Source of the DNA: Variovorax sp. J2L1-78
GTDB lineage: Bacteria; Pseudomonadota; Gammaproteobacteria; Burkholderiales; Burkholderiaceae_C
Assembly (NCBI RefSeq): GCF_030317205.1
Contig: NZ_JASZYB010000002.1
Coordinates: 238,501-302,500 of the forward strand
Reading direction: 5' to 3'
Length of the DNA stretch: 64,000 nt
Positions 18,002 to 26,071 of the stretch are shown piece by piece. Position 1 is the first letter of the stretch, and every line of letters begins with the position of its first letter. The notes beneath the pieces are model-generated. The model ran no database searches. It was not told the DNA's origin and worked only from the letters and a program-made list of their open reading frames with translations. Made by a program: the position numbers and the translations under genes.

Positions 18002-18718
18002 ATGACTTCCAACGCTTCCAAGGTCGCCGTCATCACAGGCGCCTCCAGCGGCATCGGCGCAGCGCTCGTCCAGGCCTACCGCAAGGCCGGCTTCCGGGTC
18101 GTCGCCAACTCGCGGTCGATCGGCCCCAGCGCGGATCCGGACATCCTCGCGATCGCGGGCGACGTCGCCGAGCGCGCCACGGCCGAGCGGATCTTCAGCG
18201 ACGGCGTGGCGCGCTTCGGCCGCATCGACACGCTGGTCAACAACGCCGGCATCTTCACGGCCAAGCCGTTCACCGCGTTCACGGGCGAGGACTGGGCGGC
18301 GAACATCGGCACCAACCTCGCGAGCTTCTTCCACATCGGCCAACTGGCCGTGAAGCGGATGGAAGCACAGGGGTCGGGCCACATCGTCCAGATCACGACG
18401 AGCCTGGCCGACCAGCCGATCAACGGCGTGCCGTCGGTCCTGGCGTCGCTGACCAAGGGCGGCCTGAACGCCGCCACCAAGTCGCTCGCCATCGAGTACG
18501 CGTCGCGCGGCATCCGCGTGAATGCGGTCGCGCCCGGCATCGTCAAAACGCCGATGCATCCGCCCGAAACCCACGCGACGCTCAGTGGCCTGCATCCGCT
18601 GGGCCGCATGGCCGACGTCGAGGAGATCGTCGACGCGGTGCTGTTCCTCGAGAACGCCAAGTTCGTGACGGGCGAGATCCTTCACGTCGACGGCGGGCAG
18701 GCCGCCGGCCACTGGTGA
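18002..18718 (+). CDS. SDR family protein with a missing catalytic tyrosine
   Basis: A 238-residue Rossmann-fold protein with an intact nucleotide-binding motif (TGASSGIG, residues 12-19), the NNAG structural motif and a normal C-terminus (HVDGGQA). In the active site the usual YxxxK is replaced by AxxxK (VLASLTKGG), confirmed in the nucleotide sequence at 18421-18460; the lysine is kept. Relatives with an ASLTK motif exist in Proteobacteria. It may use another residue for chemistry, or be a binding or regulatory protein. A LysR gene is divergent and a tautomerase gene follows after 6 bp. Confidence 0.85.
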   Translation: MTSNASKVAVITGASSGIGAALVQAYRKAGFRVVANSRSIGPSADPDILAIAGDVAERATAERIFSDGVARFGRIDTLVNNAGIFTAKPFTAFTGEDWAANIGTNLASFFHIGQLAVKRMEAQGSGHIVQITTSLADQPINGVPSVLASLTKGGLNAATKSLAIEYASRGIRVNAVAPGIVKTPMHPPETHATLSGLHPLGRMADVEEIVDAVLFLENAKFVTGEILHVDGGQAAGHW

Positions 18719-18724
18719 TCCGCC

Positions 18725-19009
18725 ATGCCCTACATCAAGATCGAGATCACGCGCGAAGGCGTGACCCAGGCACAGAAGAAGCAGCTGATCGCAGGCGCGA
18801 CGGAGCTGATGGTGCGGGTGCTCGACAAGGACCCGGCCAGCACCTTCGTCGTGATCGACGAAGTGGATCTGGACAACTGGGGCGTGGGTGGCCGTCCGGT
18901 CGTCGAATGGCGCCGAGAGCAGGCTGCGGCGCTAGCGCTGGCCGAAGATCGCCGTGCCCACGCGGACCAGGGTGCTGCCCGCGGCGACCGCGGCTTCGAG
19001 ATCGGCTGA
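18725..19009 (+). CDS. 4-oxalocrotonate tautomerase family protein
   Basis: A 94-residue protein starting MPYIKIEITREG, so the catalytic proline is exposed after removal of the initiator Met. The core to residue 62 (TFVVIDEVDLDNWGVGG) matches the small tautomerase/PptA group, normally 60-75 residues long. The last 25-30 residues look like translated antisense and come from the 78-bp (about 26-codon) overlap with the convergent yggS gene. The gene is 6 bp after the SDR gene and probably shares its promoter. Substrate unknown. Confidence 0.8.
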   Translation: MPYIKIEITREGVTQAQKKQLIAGATELMVRVLDKDPASTFVVIDEVDLDNWGVGGRPVVEWRREQAAALALAEDRRAHADQGAARGDRGFEIG

Positions 19010-19618
19010 CATCCCCAGCGACAGGGTGTCGAGCGCGATGCCAGCCGCGCGGATTTCCTCGAAAACGGCCGCTGCGCGCAGGAACAAGGTCCGCTGCGCG
19101 TCGAAATCGGGGGCCGGTTCGGGGATCGCCATCAGCCCGCGCAGCCGCAACCGTGGCAACGACGCCACGGCCTGCGCCAGCGCCAGCGCCTCGTCGACCG
19201 ACACGCCCGACTTGTTGGCGCCGCCGTCGACGTTGACCTGGAGGCAGACCTGCAGCGGCGGCAGACCGTCGGGCCGCTGCTGCGACAGTCGCTCGGCGAT
19301 CTTCAGCCGGTCGATGCTGTGGACCCAGTCGAAGTGCTCGGCCACCACGCGCGTCTTGTTGCTTTGCAGAGGGCCGATGCAGTGCCACACGAGCTGCGCA
19401 CGCAGGTCGGCCAGGGCCTCGATCTTGGCCACGCCCTCCTGCACGTAGTTCTCGCCGAAGGCGGTCTGGCCCGCGGCCACGGCCTCGCGCACCGCCTCGG
19501 CCGGGAAGGTTTTGGAAACGGCCAGCAGCTGCACGCCGGCCGGGTCGCGGTCGGCGGCCGCACATGCCGTCACGATCCGTGATCGAACTTGGTGGAGGTT
19601 GGCGGCAATCATCGTCAT
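18932..19618 (-). CDS. yggS: YggS family pyridoxal 5'-phosphate homeostasis protein
   Basis: A 228-residue PLP-binding TIM barrel like an alanine racemase N-terminal domain. The PLP lysine is in LLAVSKTFP, followed by FGENYVQE, WHCIGPLQSNK and a C-terminal GMSADLEAAVAAGSTLVRVG. It buffers free PLP and affects amino-acid metabolism; it is not known to catalyse a reaction. Start codons at 19624 or 19612 are alternatives. It lies divergent from pilT, as in many Proteobacteria, with about 39 bp between them. Confidence 0.92.
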   Translation of the reverse strand: MTMIAANLHQVRSRIVTACAAADRDPAGVQLLAVSKTFPAEAVREAVAAGQTAFGENYVQEGVAKIEALADLRAQLVWHCIGPLQSNKTRVVAEHFDWVHSIDRLKIAERLSQQRPDGLPPLQVCLQVNVDGGANKSGVSVDEALALAQAVASLPRLRLRGLMAIPEPAPDFDAQRTLFLRAAAVFEEIRAAGIALDTLSLGMSADLEAAVAAGSTLVRVGTAIFGQR

Positions 19619-19657
19619 AATCATCCAAAGCGTATCAAAACGTCACCGAGGGTCTTC

Positions 19658-20701
19658 GTGGACATCACCCAACTGCTGGCATTCAGCGTCAAGAACAAAG
19701 CCTCCGACCTGCACCTCTCGTCGGGGCTGCCGCCCATGATCCGGGTGCACGGCGACGTGCGGCGCATCAACGTCGATGCGCTCGACCACAAGGCGGTGCA
19801 CGCCATGGTGTACGACATCATGAGCGACACGCACCGCAAGCACTACGAAGAATTCCTGGAGGTCGACTTCTCCTTCGAGATCGACGGCCTGGCGCGCTTC
19901 CGCGTGAACGCCTTCAACCAGGCGCGCGGCGCGGCGGCGGTGTTCCGGACGATTCCGTCGAAGATCCTCACGCTCGAGCAGCTCAACGCGCCCAAGATCT
20001 TCGGCGACCTGGCGCTCAAGCCGCGCGGCCTGGTGCTGGTGACCGGCCCCACGGGCTCGGGCAAGTCGACCACGCTGGCGGCGATGGTGAACTACCTCAA
20101 CGAGACCGAGTACGGCCACATCCTGACGGTCGAAGACCCGATCGAGTTCGTGCACGAGTCCAAGAAGTGCCTGATCAACCAGCGCGAAGTCGGCCCGATG
20201 ACGCTGAGCTTCGCCAACGCGCTGCGCTCCGCCCTGCGCGAGGACCCGGACGCGATCCTGGTGGGCGAAATGCGCGACCTGGAGACCATCCGCCTGGCGA
20301 TGACCGCCGCCGAAACCGGCCACCTGGTGTTCGGCACGCTGCACACCTCGTCGGCCGCCAAGACCATCGACCGGATCATCGACGTGTTCCCGGGCGAAGA
20401 GAAGGAAATGATCCGCGCAATGCTGTCGGAGTCGCTGCAGGCCGTGATCTCGCAGACGCTGTGCAAGACCAAGGACGGCCAGGGCCGCGTGGCGGCGCAC
20501 GAGATCATGCTGGGCACCTCGGCCATCCGGAACCTGATCCGCGAGGGCAAGGTGGCGCAGATGTATTCCTCGATCCAGACCGGCAGCGGCCAGGGCATGC
20601 AGACGCTCGACCAGAATCTGACAGACTTGGTGCGCCGCGGCGTCATCAGCGCCGCCGAAGCCCGCGGCAAGGCCAAGACCCCCGAAAACTTCCCAGGCTG
20701 A
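19658..20701 (+). CDS. pilT: Type IV pilus retraction ATPase PilT
   Basis: A 347-residue hexameric ATPase at the cytoplasmic base of the type IV pilus that powers retraction, twitching motility and DNA uptake. Walker A GPTGSGKST begins at residue 130, with the Asp box and His box (FGTLHTSSA) of secretion ATPases. The AIRNLIREGK motif near the C-terminus is diagnostic of PilT. The start is GTG at 19658, preceded by GAGG 6 bases upstream; no ATG fits the family length of 344-347. Confidence 0.95.
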   Translation: MDITQLLAFSVKNKASDLHLSSGLPPMIRVHGDVRRINVDALDHKAVHAMVYDIMSDTHRKHYEEFLEVDFSFEIDGLARFRVNAFNQARGAAAVFRTIPSKILTLEQLNAPKIFGDLALKPRGLVLVTGPTGSGKSTTLAAMVNYLNETEYGHILTVEDPIEFVHESKKCLINQREVGPMTLSFANALRSALREDPDAILVGEMRDLETIRLAMTAAETGHLVFGTLHTSSAAKTIDRIIDVFPGEEKEMIRAMLSESLQAVISQTLCKTKDGQGRVAAHEIMLGTSAIRNLIREGKVAQMYSSIQTGSGQGMQTLDQNLTDLVRRGVISAAEARGKAKTPENFPG

Positions 20702-20736
20702 CGCGCTGCGCGCCACCTGCAGCCCGAGAGACCATC

Positions 20737-21873
20737 ATGGAACGCGATCAGGCCAGTCAGTTCATCAACGATCTGCTCAAGCTCATGGTGAGCCGCAACG
20801 GCAGCGACCTGTTCATCACCGCGGACTTCCCGCCGGCGATCAAGGTCGACGGCAAGATCACCAAGGTGTCGGGCCAGTCGCTGGGCATGCAGCACACGGT
20901 GGCGCTGACGCGCTCGATCATGAACGACCGCCAGGTGGCGGAGTTCGAGCGCACGAAGGAATGCAACTTCGCGATCTCGCCCACCGGCATCGGGCGCTTC
21001 CGCGTCAACGCCTTCGTGCAGCAGGGCAAGATCGGCATGGTGCTGCGGACCATTCCCGCGACGCTGCCGACGATCGACGGGCTGGGCATGCCGCAGATCC
21101 TCAAGGACGTGTCGATGACCAAGCGCGGCCTGACCATCCTGGTGGGTGCGACCGGCTCGGGCAAGTCGACCACGCTGGCGGCGATGGTCGACTGGCGCAA
21201 CGAGAATTCCTTCGGCCACATCGTGACGGTCGAAGACCCGATCGAGTTCGTGCACCCGCACAAGAACTGCGTGGTGACGCAGCGCGAAGTGGGCATCGAC
21301 ACCGACAGCTGGGAGGCCGCGCTCAAGAACACGCTGCGCCAGGCGCCCGACGTCATTTTGATGGGCGAGATCCGCGACCGCGAGACGATGGAACACGCGG
21401 TGGCCTTCGCCGAGACCGGCCACCTGTGCATGGCGACGCTGCATGCCAACAGCGCCAACCAGGCGCTCGACCGCATCATCAACTTCTTCCCCGAAGAACG
21501 CCGCGCGCAACTGCTGATGGACCTGTCGCTCAACCTGCGCGCGCTGGTGTCGCAGCGGCTGGTGCCCACGCAGGACGGCCTGGGCCGCGTCGCCGCCGTT
21601 GAAGTACTGCTGAACACGCCGCTGATCTCCGACATGATCTTCAAGGGCGAGGTGGGCGAGATCAAGGAGATCATGAAGAAGAGCCGCAACCTCGGCATGC
21701 AGACTTTCGACCAGGCCCTGTTCGACCTGTTCGAATGCAACCAGATCAGCTTCGAGGACGCGATCCGCAACGCCGACTCGGCCAACGACCTGCGCCTGCA
21801 GATCAAGCTCAACAGCCAGCGCGCCCGCTCGACCGACCTCTCCGCGGGCACCGAGCACTTCGCGATCGTCTGA
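20737..21873 (+). CDS. pilU: Type IV pilus retraction ATPase PilU
   Basis: A 378-residue paralogue of PilT. Walker A GATGSGKST begins at 137, followed by EDPIEFVHPH, GEIRDRETM and the His box ATLHANSAN. The tail after residue 345 is longer than in PilT, as in other PilU proteins. PilU helps PilT generate force but cannot retract alone in studied species. It is 35 bp after pilT and probably co-transcribed. Confidence 0.95.
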   Translation: MERDQASQFINDLLKLMVSRNGSDLFITADFPPAIKVDGKITKVSGQSLGMQHTVALTRSIMNDRQVAEFERTKECNFAISPTGIGRFRVNAFVQQGKIGMVLRTIPATLPTIDGLGMPQILKDVSMTKRGLTILVGATGSGKSTTLAAMVDWRNENSFGHIVTVEDPIEFVHPHKNCVVTQREVGIDTDSWEAALKNTLRQAPDVILMGEIRDRETMEHAVAFAETGHLCMATLHANSANQALDRIINFFPEERRAQLLMDLSLNLRALVSQRLVPTQDGLGRVAAVEVLLNTPLISDMIFKGEVGEIKEIMKKSRNLGMQTFDQALFDLFECNQISFEDAIRNADSANDLRLQIKLNSQRARSTDLSAGTEHFAIV

Positions 21874-21888
21874 CCCACCCCCGATGCG

Positions 21889-21963
21889 ACGCACTGCGTG
21901 TCGCCGCCTCCCCCTCAAGGGGGCGCACCCAGCGGCCTGGCGAAGCCAGTTCCGCGGGTGCCC
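21889..21963. repeat. REP-like intergenic element with nested palindromes
   Basis: Just past pilU lies CCCCCT-CA-AGGGGG (21910-21923), then a nested stem: GCACCC (21925-21930) with GGGTGC (21956-21961), CGG with CCG inside it, and CTGG-CGAAG-CCAG (21937-21949) at the tip. From memory, very similar elements recur between genes in Comamonadaceae chromosomes. Only one copy is visible here. Confidence 0.6.
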
Positions 21964-22003
21964 TGGCATGGGCTGCACCGGTTTCGTGCGATGCGGGTGG
22001 CGC

Positions 22004-22732
22004 ATGTTCCCTGACATCTGGGACACTCCTTCGGTGCCTTCCGATGTCTCCACCGCTTGCCCCGTCGACTGGGCGGGCGAATCCCTCGAACTGCTCCCCG
22101 AACGCGCCCTGTGGTGGCCCGCGCGGCGCACGCTCTTCATCGCCGATCTGCACATCGGCAAGGCCGCGACCTACCGTGCGCTGGGCCAGCCGGTACCCGG
22201 CGGGACCACGCAGGAAAACCTCGACCGTCTCGACGCACTGATCGCACGGCACGCGCCGGCCGCGCTGATCTTCCTCGGCGACTTCCTGCACGCGGCGCAG
22301 GCCCGCACGCCGCAGGTATTGGCCGCGCTGCAGGCCTGGCGCGCAGCCCACGGCGCACTGGCCATGACGCTGGTGCGCGGCAACCATGACAGCCGCGCCG
22401 GCGACCCACCGACCGCGCTGGACATCGCGGTGGTCGACGAGCCGCACCTGCTCGGCCCCTTCGCCTGCTGCCACCACCCGCAAACGCATCCCACGCATTT
22501 CGTGCTGGCCGGCCACCTGCATCCTGTCTGCAGCCTGCAGGGCCGGGGCCGCGACCGGCTGCGGCTGCCCTGCTTCGTGCAGGAAGGCGGCCAGGCGATC
22601 CTGCCGGCCTTCGGCGAGTTCACCGGCGGCTGGCAGGTGCCGGTCGGCCCCGGTCGGCGTTTCTATGGCGTCGGTGGCGACGCGGTGTGGGCGCTGCCCG
22701 AAGCGGCGGGCGCCGGAGGTGTCGGACGATGA
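22004..22732 (+). CDS. pdeM: Ligase-associated DNA damage response endonuclease PdeM
   Basis: A 242-residue calcineurin-like phosphoesterase. Its metal motifs are all present: FIADLHIG, FLGDFLHA, VRGNHD and AGHLHP. This is the PdeM family, usually found beside an ATP-dependent ligase, a metallo-beta-lactamase-fold exonuclease and a large helicase. That trio lies at 39.5-44.8 kb here, so PdeM has become separated from it. The ATG at 22004 is chosen; the frame upstream runs through the REP-like element. Its stop overlaps the next start as ATGA. Confidence 0.85.
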   Translation: MFPDIWDTPSVPSDVSTACPVDWAGESLELLPERALWWPARRTLFIADLHIGKAATYRALGQPVPGGTTQENLDRLDALIARHAPAALIFLGDFLHAAQARTPQVLAALQAWRAAHGALAMTLVRGNHDSRAGDPPTALDIAVVDEPHLLGPFACCHHPQTHPTHFVLAGHLHPVCSLQGRGRDRLRLPCFVQEGGQAILPAFGEFTGGWQVPVGPGRRFYGVGGDAVWALPEAAGAGGVGR

Positions 22733-23409
22733 ACAAGCTGCGCAATCCTGCCACCCCCCTGCGCGACCAGGCGGCGCTGATGCTCATGCGCGCATCGCCG
22801 GTGGCCGAGCTCGACCTCCACGACGCAGGCCTGGTGGTCGACGCCATGCAGCCGGTCTTCGTCGAGGCCGGCACCGTCTTCATCGAGGAAGGCCAGACCG
22901 ACGGCAACGAGTTCATGGCGCTGCTGATCGAAGGTCAGGTGCGCGCCGAGAACGCCACCGGCGCGCCGGGCGAGGACATGGTGATCTCGCTCATCGGCGC
23001 GGGCAGCCTGATCGGCGAGATGGGGCTGATCGACGGTGCGCCGCGTTCGGCCACCTGCACGGCGCTCACCGACCTGAAGCTCGCCATCCTCTCGCGCGAG
23101 GCGCTGCGCGGGCTGGTCGAGGTGCAGCCGGCCGTCGCGGCGCGGCTGCTGCTGACCGTCGCCGGGCTGCTGGGGGGGCGGGTGCGCGAGAACAACCGGC
23201 GCCTACGCACCCTGTCGCAGGTGGCCAAGGCCATGCAGCGCGAACTCGACGCCACGCACGCCATCAACCGCCGGCTGCTGCGCGCGCACGACATCGACGC
23301 GCCCAGCAGCGTCAACGCGGCGCTGCAGCCACCGAGCCTGCCCGCGCTGGACTCGGGCTTCGACACCGACCTGGCGCCGTCGAACTTCGGGCCGCTCGAC
23401 GGCCGTTAG
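22729..23409 (+). CDS. Cyclic nucleotide-binding domain protein
   Basis: A 226-residue protein with one cNMP-binding jelly-roll at about 35-150 (VEAGTVFIEEGQTDGNEFMALLIEGQV, then GSLIGEMGLIDGAPRSATC). A helical region and a disordered tail follow. It has no DNA-binding helix-turn-helix, so it is not a Crp-type regulator. The GEMGLIDGAPRSA segment resembles a phosphate-binding cassette with its arginine intact. It overlaps pdeM by ATGA and sits just after pilT-pilU, so a role in pilus control by a cyclic nucleotide is plausible but unproven. Confidence 0.82.
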   Translation: MNKLRNPATPLRDQAALMLMRASPVAELDLHDAGLVVDAMQPVFVEAGTVFIEEGQTDGNEFMALLIEGQVRAENATGAPGEDMVISLIGAGSLIGEMGLIDGAPRSATCTALTDLKLAILSREALRGLVEVQPAVAARLLLTVAGLLGGRVRENNRRLRTLSQVAKAMQRELDATHAINRRLLRAHDIDAPSSVNAALQPPSLPALDSGFDTDLAPSNFGPLDGR

Positions 23410-23924
23410 ATAACGACGGGCGCGTCCGGCAGTTCGTTGACGTCGGGCTCGCCCTCGGCGCGCGGGAAATGCGTCATCTGCAGGGCCGACACCTCTTCCA
23501 GCGCCTGCGTCAGCCCGTCCTCGAAGCGGCCTTCGCGGAAGGCCGCGCCCATGCGCTGCGCCATCGCGCGCCAGGCCTCGGCGTCGACATGGCGGTCGAT
23601 GCCGCGGTCGGCCACGATCTCGATTGCGTGCTCGGCCAGCAGCAGGTAGATGAGCACGCCGTTGTTCTGCTCGGTGTCCCAGACGCGCAGCTTGCCGAAC
23701 AGCATGATCGCCCGTTCGCGCGCCGGCGCATCGCGCCAGAGGTAGCTGGTGGGCAGACCCGCCTCGATGCACAGGCGGATCTCGCCGGTATGGCGGCGCT
23801 CGCTGGCGGCCACGCGGGCCTGCAGCCGGTCGAGCACCTCCGGCGGCAGCACACGCCGCACGGCGGCCTCGTCGGCCGAGCGATGGCGCCAGAGCCGGCC
23901 CAGTTTGGCAAGAAGTGACGCCAT
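23406..23924 (-). CDS. TPM-domain protein, short form
   Basis: A 172-residue protein with a TPM fold (about 30-140: ERRHTGEIRLCIEAG, AIEIVADRGIDRHVDAEAW). It has no clear signal peptide or membrane segment, unlike its neighbour. TPM domains occur in photosystem repair proteins and in LemA-linked bacterial proteins; biochemical function is uncertain. It is the third gene of lemA-TPM-TPM and starts 2 bp after the longer TPM gene. Its stop overlaps the convergent cNMP gene stop (TTAG). Confidence 0.8.
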   Translation of the reverse strand: MASLLAKLGRLWRHRSADEAAVRRVLPPEVLDRLQARVAASERRHTGEIRLCIEAGLPTSYLWRDAPARERAIMLFGKLRVWDTEQNNGVLIYLLLAEHAIEIVADRGIDRHVDAEAWRAMAQRMGAAFREGRFEDGLTQALEEVSALQMTHFPRAEGEPDVNELPDAPVVI

Positions 23925-23926
23925 GG

Positions 23927-24853
23927 CTACCAGTCCCCCGAGGCGCCGCCGCCCCCGAAATCGCCGCCGCCGCCGGAACTGAAGCCGCCACCCGAGGACG
24001 AACCGCCGCTCCACCCGCCCCCACTGCCGCCGGTGGTCCAGCCGCCGCCGAAGCCACCGCCTCGGCGACCGCCGCCGACCATGGCACCGGCCCCCGCCAT
24101 CAGCGTGACGACCAGCGCCGCGATGCCGGCGAGGGCGGCCACCAGCACCGTCGCGGTGATCGCCATGGCAACCCCGCCGACGCCCAGCGCCATCACGAAG
24201 GGCGCGAGCTTGGCGCCGAAGATGCGGCGCGCGATCGGCACACCGACGACGACCGCGAAGAACAGGAAGATCGCGAGGCTCTCCCAGTCGAAGTCGAAGC
24301 CGCCGGAGCGCGCGTCGTCGCGGCGCTCGACCTCGGGCAACGCCTCGCCGGAGATGCGCGCGATCAGCTGGTCGGCCGCCGCGTTCAGCCCGCCGGCGAA
24401 GTCGTTGCCGCGAAAGCGTGGCTTCATCGCGTCGTCGATGATCTGTGCCGCGGCGATGTCGGGCACCGCGCCCTCGAGCGTCTTGGCGACCTCGATGCGC
24501 ATCTTGCGGTCGTCCTTGGCGACGATCAGCAACACGCCGTCGCCGACCGCGCGACGGCCGATCTTCCAGTTGTTCGCCACGCGGTTGGCGTAGCTGGCGA
24601 TGTCCTCGGGCTGCGTCGTCGGCACCATCAGCACCACGATCTGGCTGCCCTTCTGCTGTTCGAAGGCGGCCAGCTTGGCGTCGAGCGCCTGGCGCTGCGC
24701 GGCGTCGAGCGTGCCGGTCTGGTCGATCACGCGCGCGTCGAGCGCCGGCACGGGCAACAGCGCCTGCGCCTGCGCGCCTCCGAACAGGCACAGCGCCAGC
24801 GCGACCAGGCCGACCCCATTCCGGACCCGCCGCAGCAGCCGCGCCGCGTTCAT
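23927..24853 (-). CDS. TPM-domain membrane protein (YgcG-like)
   Basis: A 308-residue envelope protein. It has a signal peptide at 1-30 (ALCLFGGAQAQA) and a TPM domain at about 35-175 (VIDQTGTLDAAQRQAL, VGDGVLLIVAKDDRKMRIEV). A hydrophobic region with two or three membrane segments follows (about 190-265). The C-terminus is a low-complexity tail of glycine, serine and tryptophan. Such Gly-rich tails are typical of YgcG-type proteins next to LemA. A TTG at 24862 is an alternative start. The gene follows lemA by 10 bp. Confidence 0.85.
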   Translation of the reverse strand: MNAARLLRRVRNGVGLVALALCLFGGAQAQALLPVPALDARVIDQTGTLDAAQRQALDAKLAAFEQQKGSQIVVLMVPTTQPEDIASYANRVANNWKIGRRAVGDGVLLIVAKDDRKMRIEVAKTLEGAVPDIAAAQIIDDAMKPRFRGNDFAGGLNAAADQLIARISGEALPEVERRDDARSGGFDFDWESLAIFLFFAVVVGVPIARRIFGAKLAPFVMALGVGGVAMAITATVLVAALAGIAALVVTLMAGAGAMVGGGRRGGGFGGGWTTGGSGGGWSGGSSSGGGFSSGGGGDFGGGGASGDW

Positions 24854-24863
24854 GGGACGCAAC

Positions 24864-25466
24864 TCACTTCTTCGGCGCGCCGAAGTCGACCGTGGGCGGC
24901 GTGGAGATCTGCGCCTCGTTCTGCACGCTGAAGTTCGGCTTGGGGTCGTAGCTGAAGATCTTCGCCGTGATGTTGGTCGGGAAGCTGCGTGCGAGCACGT
25001 TGTATTCCTGCACCGTCTGGATGTAGCGGTTGCGCGCCACGGTGATGCGGTTCTCGGTGCCCTCGAGCGTCACGCGCAGGTCGCGGAAGGCCTGGTTGGC
25101 CTTGAGGTTCGGGTACTGCTCCGACACCACCAGCAGGCGGGACAGTGCCGACGACAGCTCGCCCTGCGCCTGCTGGAACTTGGCGAAGGCCTCGGGGTTG
25201 TTGAGCGTCTCGGGCGTGACCTGCACCGACGTGGCCTTGGCGCGCGCCTCGATCACGCGGGTGAGCGTCTCCTGCTCGAAGTTCGCTTCGCCCTTGACGG
25301 TCGCGACGATGTTCGGCACCAGGTCGGCGCGGCGCTGGTACTGGTTGAGCACCTCGCTCCAGGCCGACTTGCTGGCCTCGTCGAGCGACTGGAACTGGTT
25401 GTAGCCGCAGCCGGTGAGCAGGCTGAGCGACAGTGCCGCGAGAAGGATCAGGAGCCAGCGTTTCAT
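24864..25466 (-). CDS. lemA: LemA family lipoprotein
   Basis: A 200-residue protein with a lipoprotein signal (LLTGC, lipidated C20) and the LemA core of long helices (YNQFQSLDEASKSAWSEV, YQRRADLVPNIV, YPNLKANQAFRDL). It is anchored in the envelope with the helical bundle in the periplasm. It is first in an operon with two TPM-domain genes, an arrangement widespread in bacteria. Function remains poorly defined, possibly in membrane-stress responses. Confidence 0.92.
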   Translation of the reverse strand: MKRWLLILLAALSLSLLTGCGYNQFQSLDEASKSAWSEVLNQYQRRADLVPNIVATVKGEANFEQETLTRVIEARAKATSVQVTPETLNNPEAFAKFQQAQGELSSALSRLLVVSEQYPNLKANQAFRDLRVTLEGTENRITVARNRYIQTVQEYNVLARSFPTNITAKIFSYDPKPNFSVQNEAQISTPPTVDFGAPKK

Positions 25467-25595
25467 GGTGTTGTTTCCCTTGGTCGTTCGATGCCGAGCG
25501 GCGCGTCGACGCGGCAGCCGGCGGGGTGGGCGGCAAGCATAGCCCAGCGGACATGCGGCACAGGCAAAATCCCCTCTCCTCCTACATCTCCACCC

Positions 25596-26048
25596 ATGTC
25601 CACCAAGACCAAGCTCCGCGCCGCAGCTGTCGGCGGCACCGCCGACGATGTCGAGACCGCGTTCTACGAGGCGCTGCAACGCGGCGACATCGAAGCCCTC
25701 ATGGCCTGCTGGGCCGACGACGACGAAGTGTTCTGCGTGCATCCCGGCGGCCCGCGGCTGGTGGGCACGGGCGCCATCCGCGCGGCCTTCGAGCAGATGT
25801 TCGCCAACGGCGCCATCCACGCCCGGCCGGCGCGGGTGCGCAAGGTCGAGTCGCTGGCCAGCGCCGTGCACAACGTGCTCGAACGCGTCGAGGTGCTGAC
25901 CGCCCAAGGCCCGCACCATGCCTTCGTGCTGGCCACCAACGTCTATCACAAGACCGCCCAGGGCTGGCACCTGGTGGCGCACCATGCCAGCCCCGGCAGC
26001 GCGCACGAGCCCGACGACGACAACGACGCGCGCCAGACCCTGCACTGA
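25596..26048 (+). CDS. SnoaL-like / NTF2-fold protein
   Basis: A 150-residue protein with the cone-shaped NTF2/SnoaL fold: TAFYEALQRGDIEALMACWADDDEVFCVHPGG, then a conserved VYHKTAQGWHLVAHHASP near the end. Homologues are often annotated as DUF4440 or ketosteroid-isomerase-like proteins. No catalytic residues can be assigned. It starts a short plus-strand run with the YheT-type hydrolase 23 bp downstream and is divergent from lemA. Confidence 0.75.
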   Translation: MSTKTKLRAAAVGGTADDVETAFYEALQRGDIEALMACWADDDEVFCVHPGGPRLVGTGAIRAAFEQMFANGAIHARPARVRKVESLASAVHNVLERVEVLTAQGPHHAFVLATNVYHKTAQGWHLVAHHASPGSAHEPDDDNDARQTLH

Positions 26049-26071
26049 CCGGTGCCCTGATCCCGAACCCC

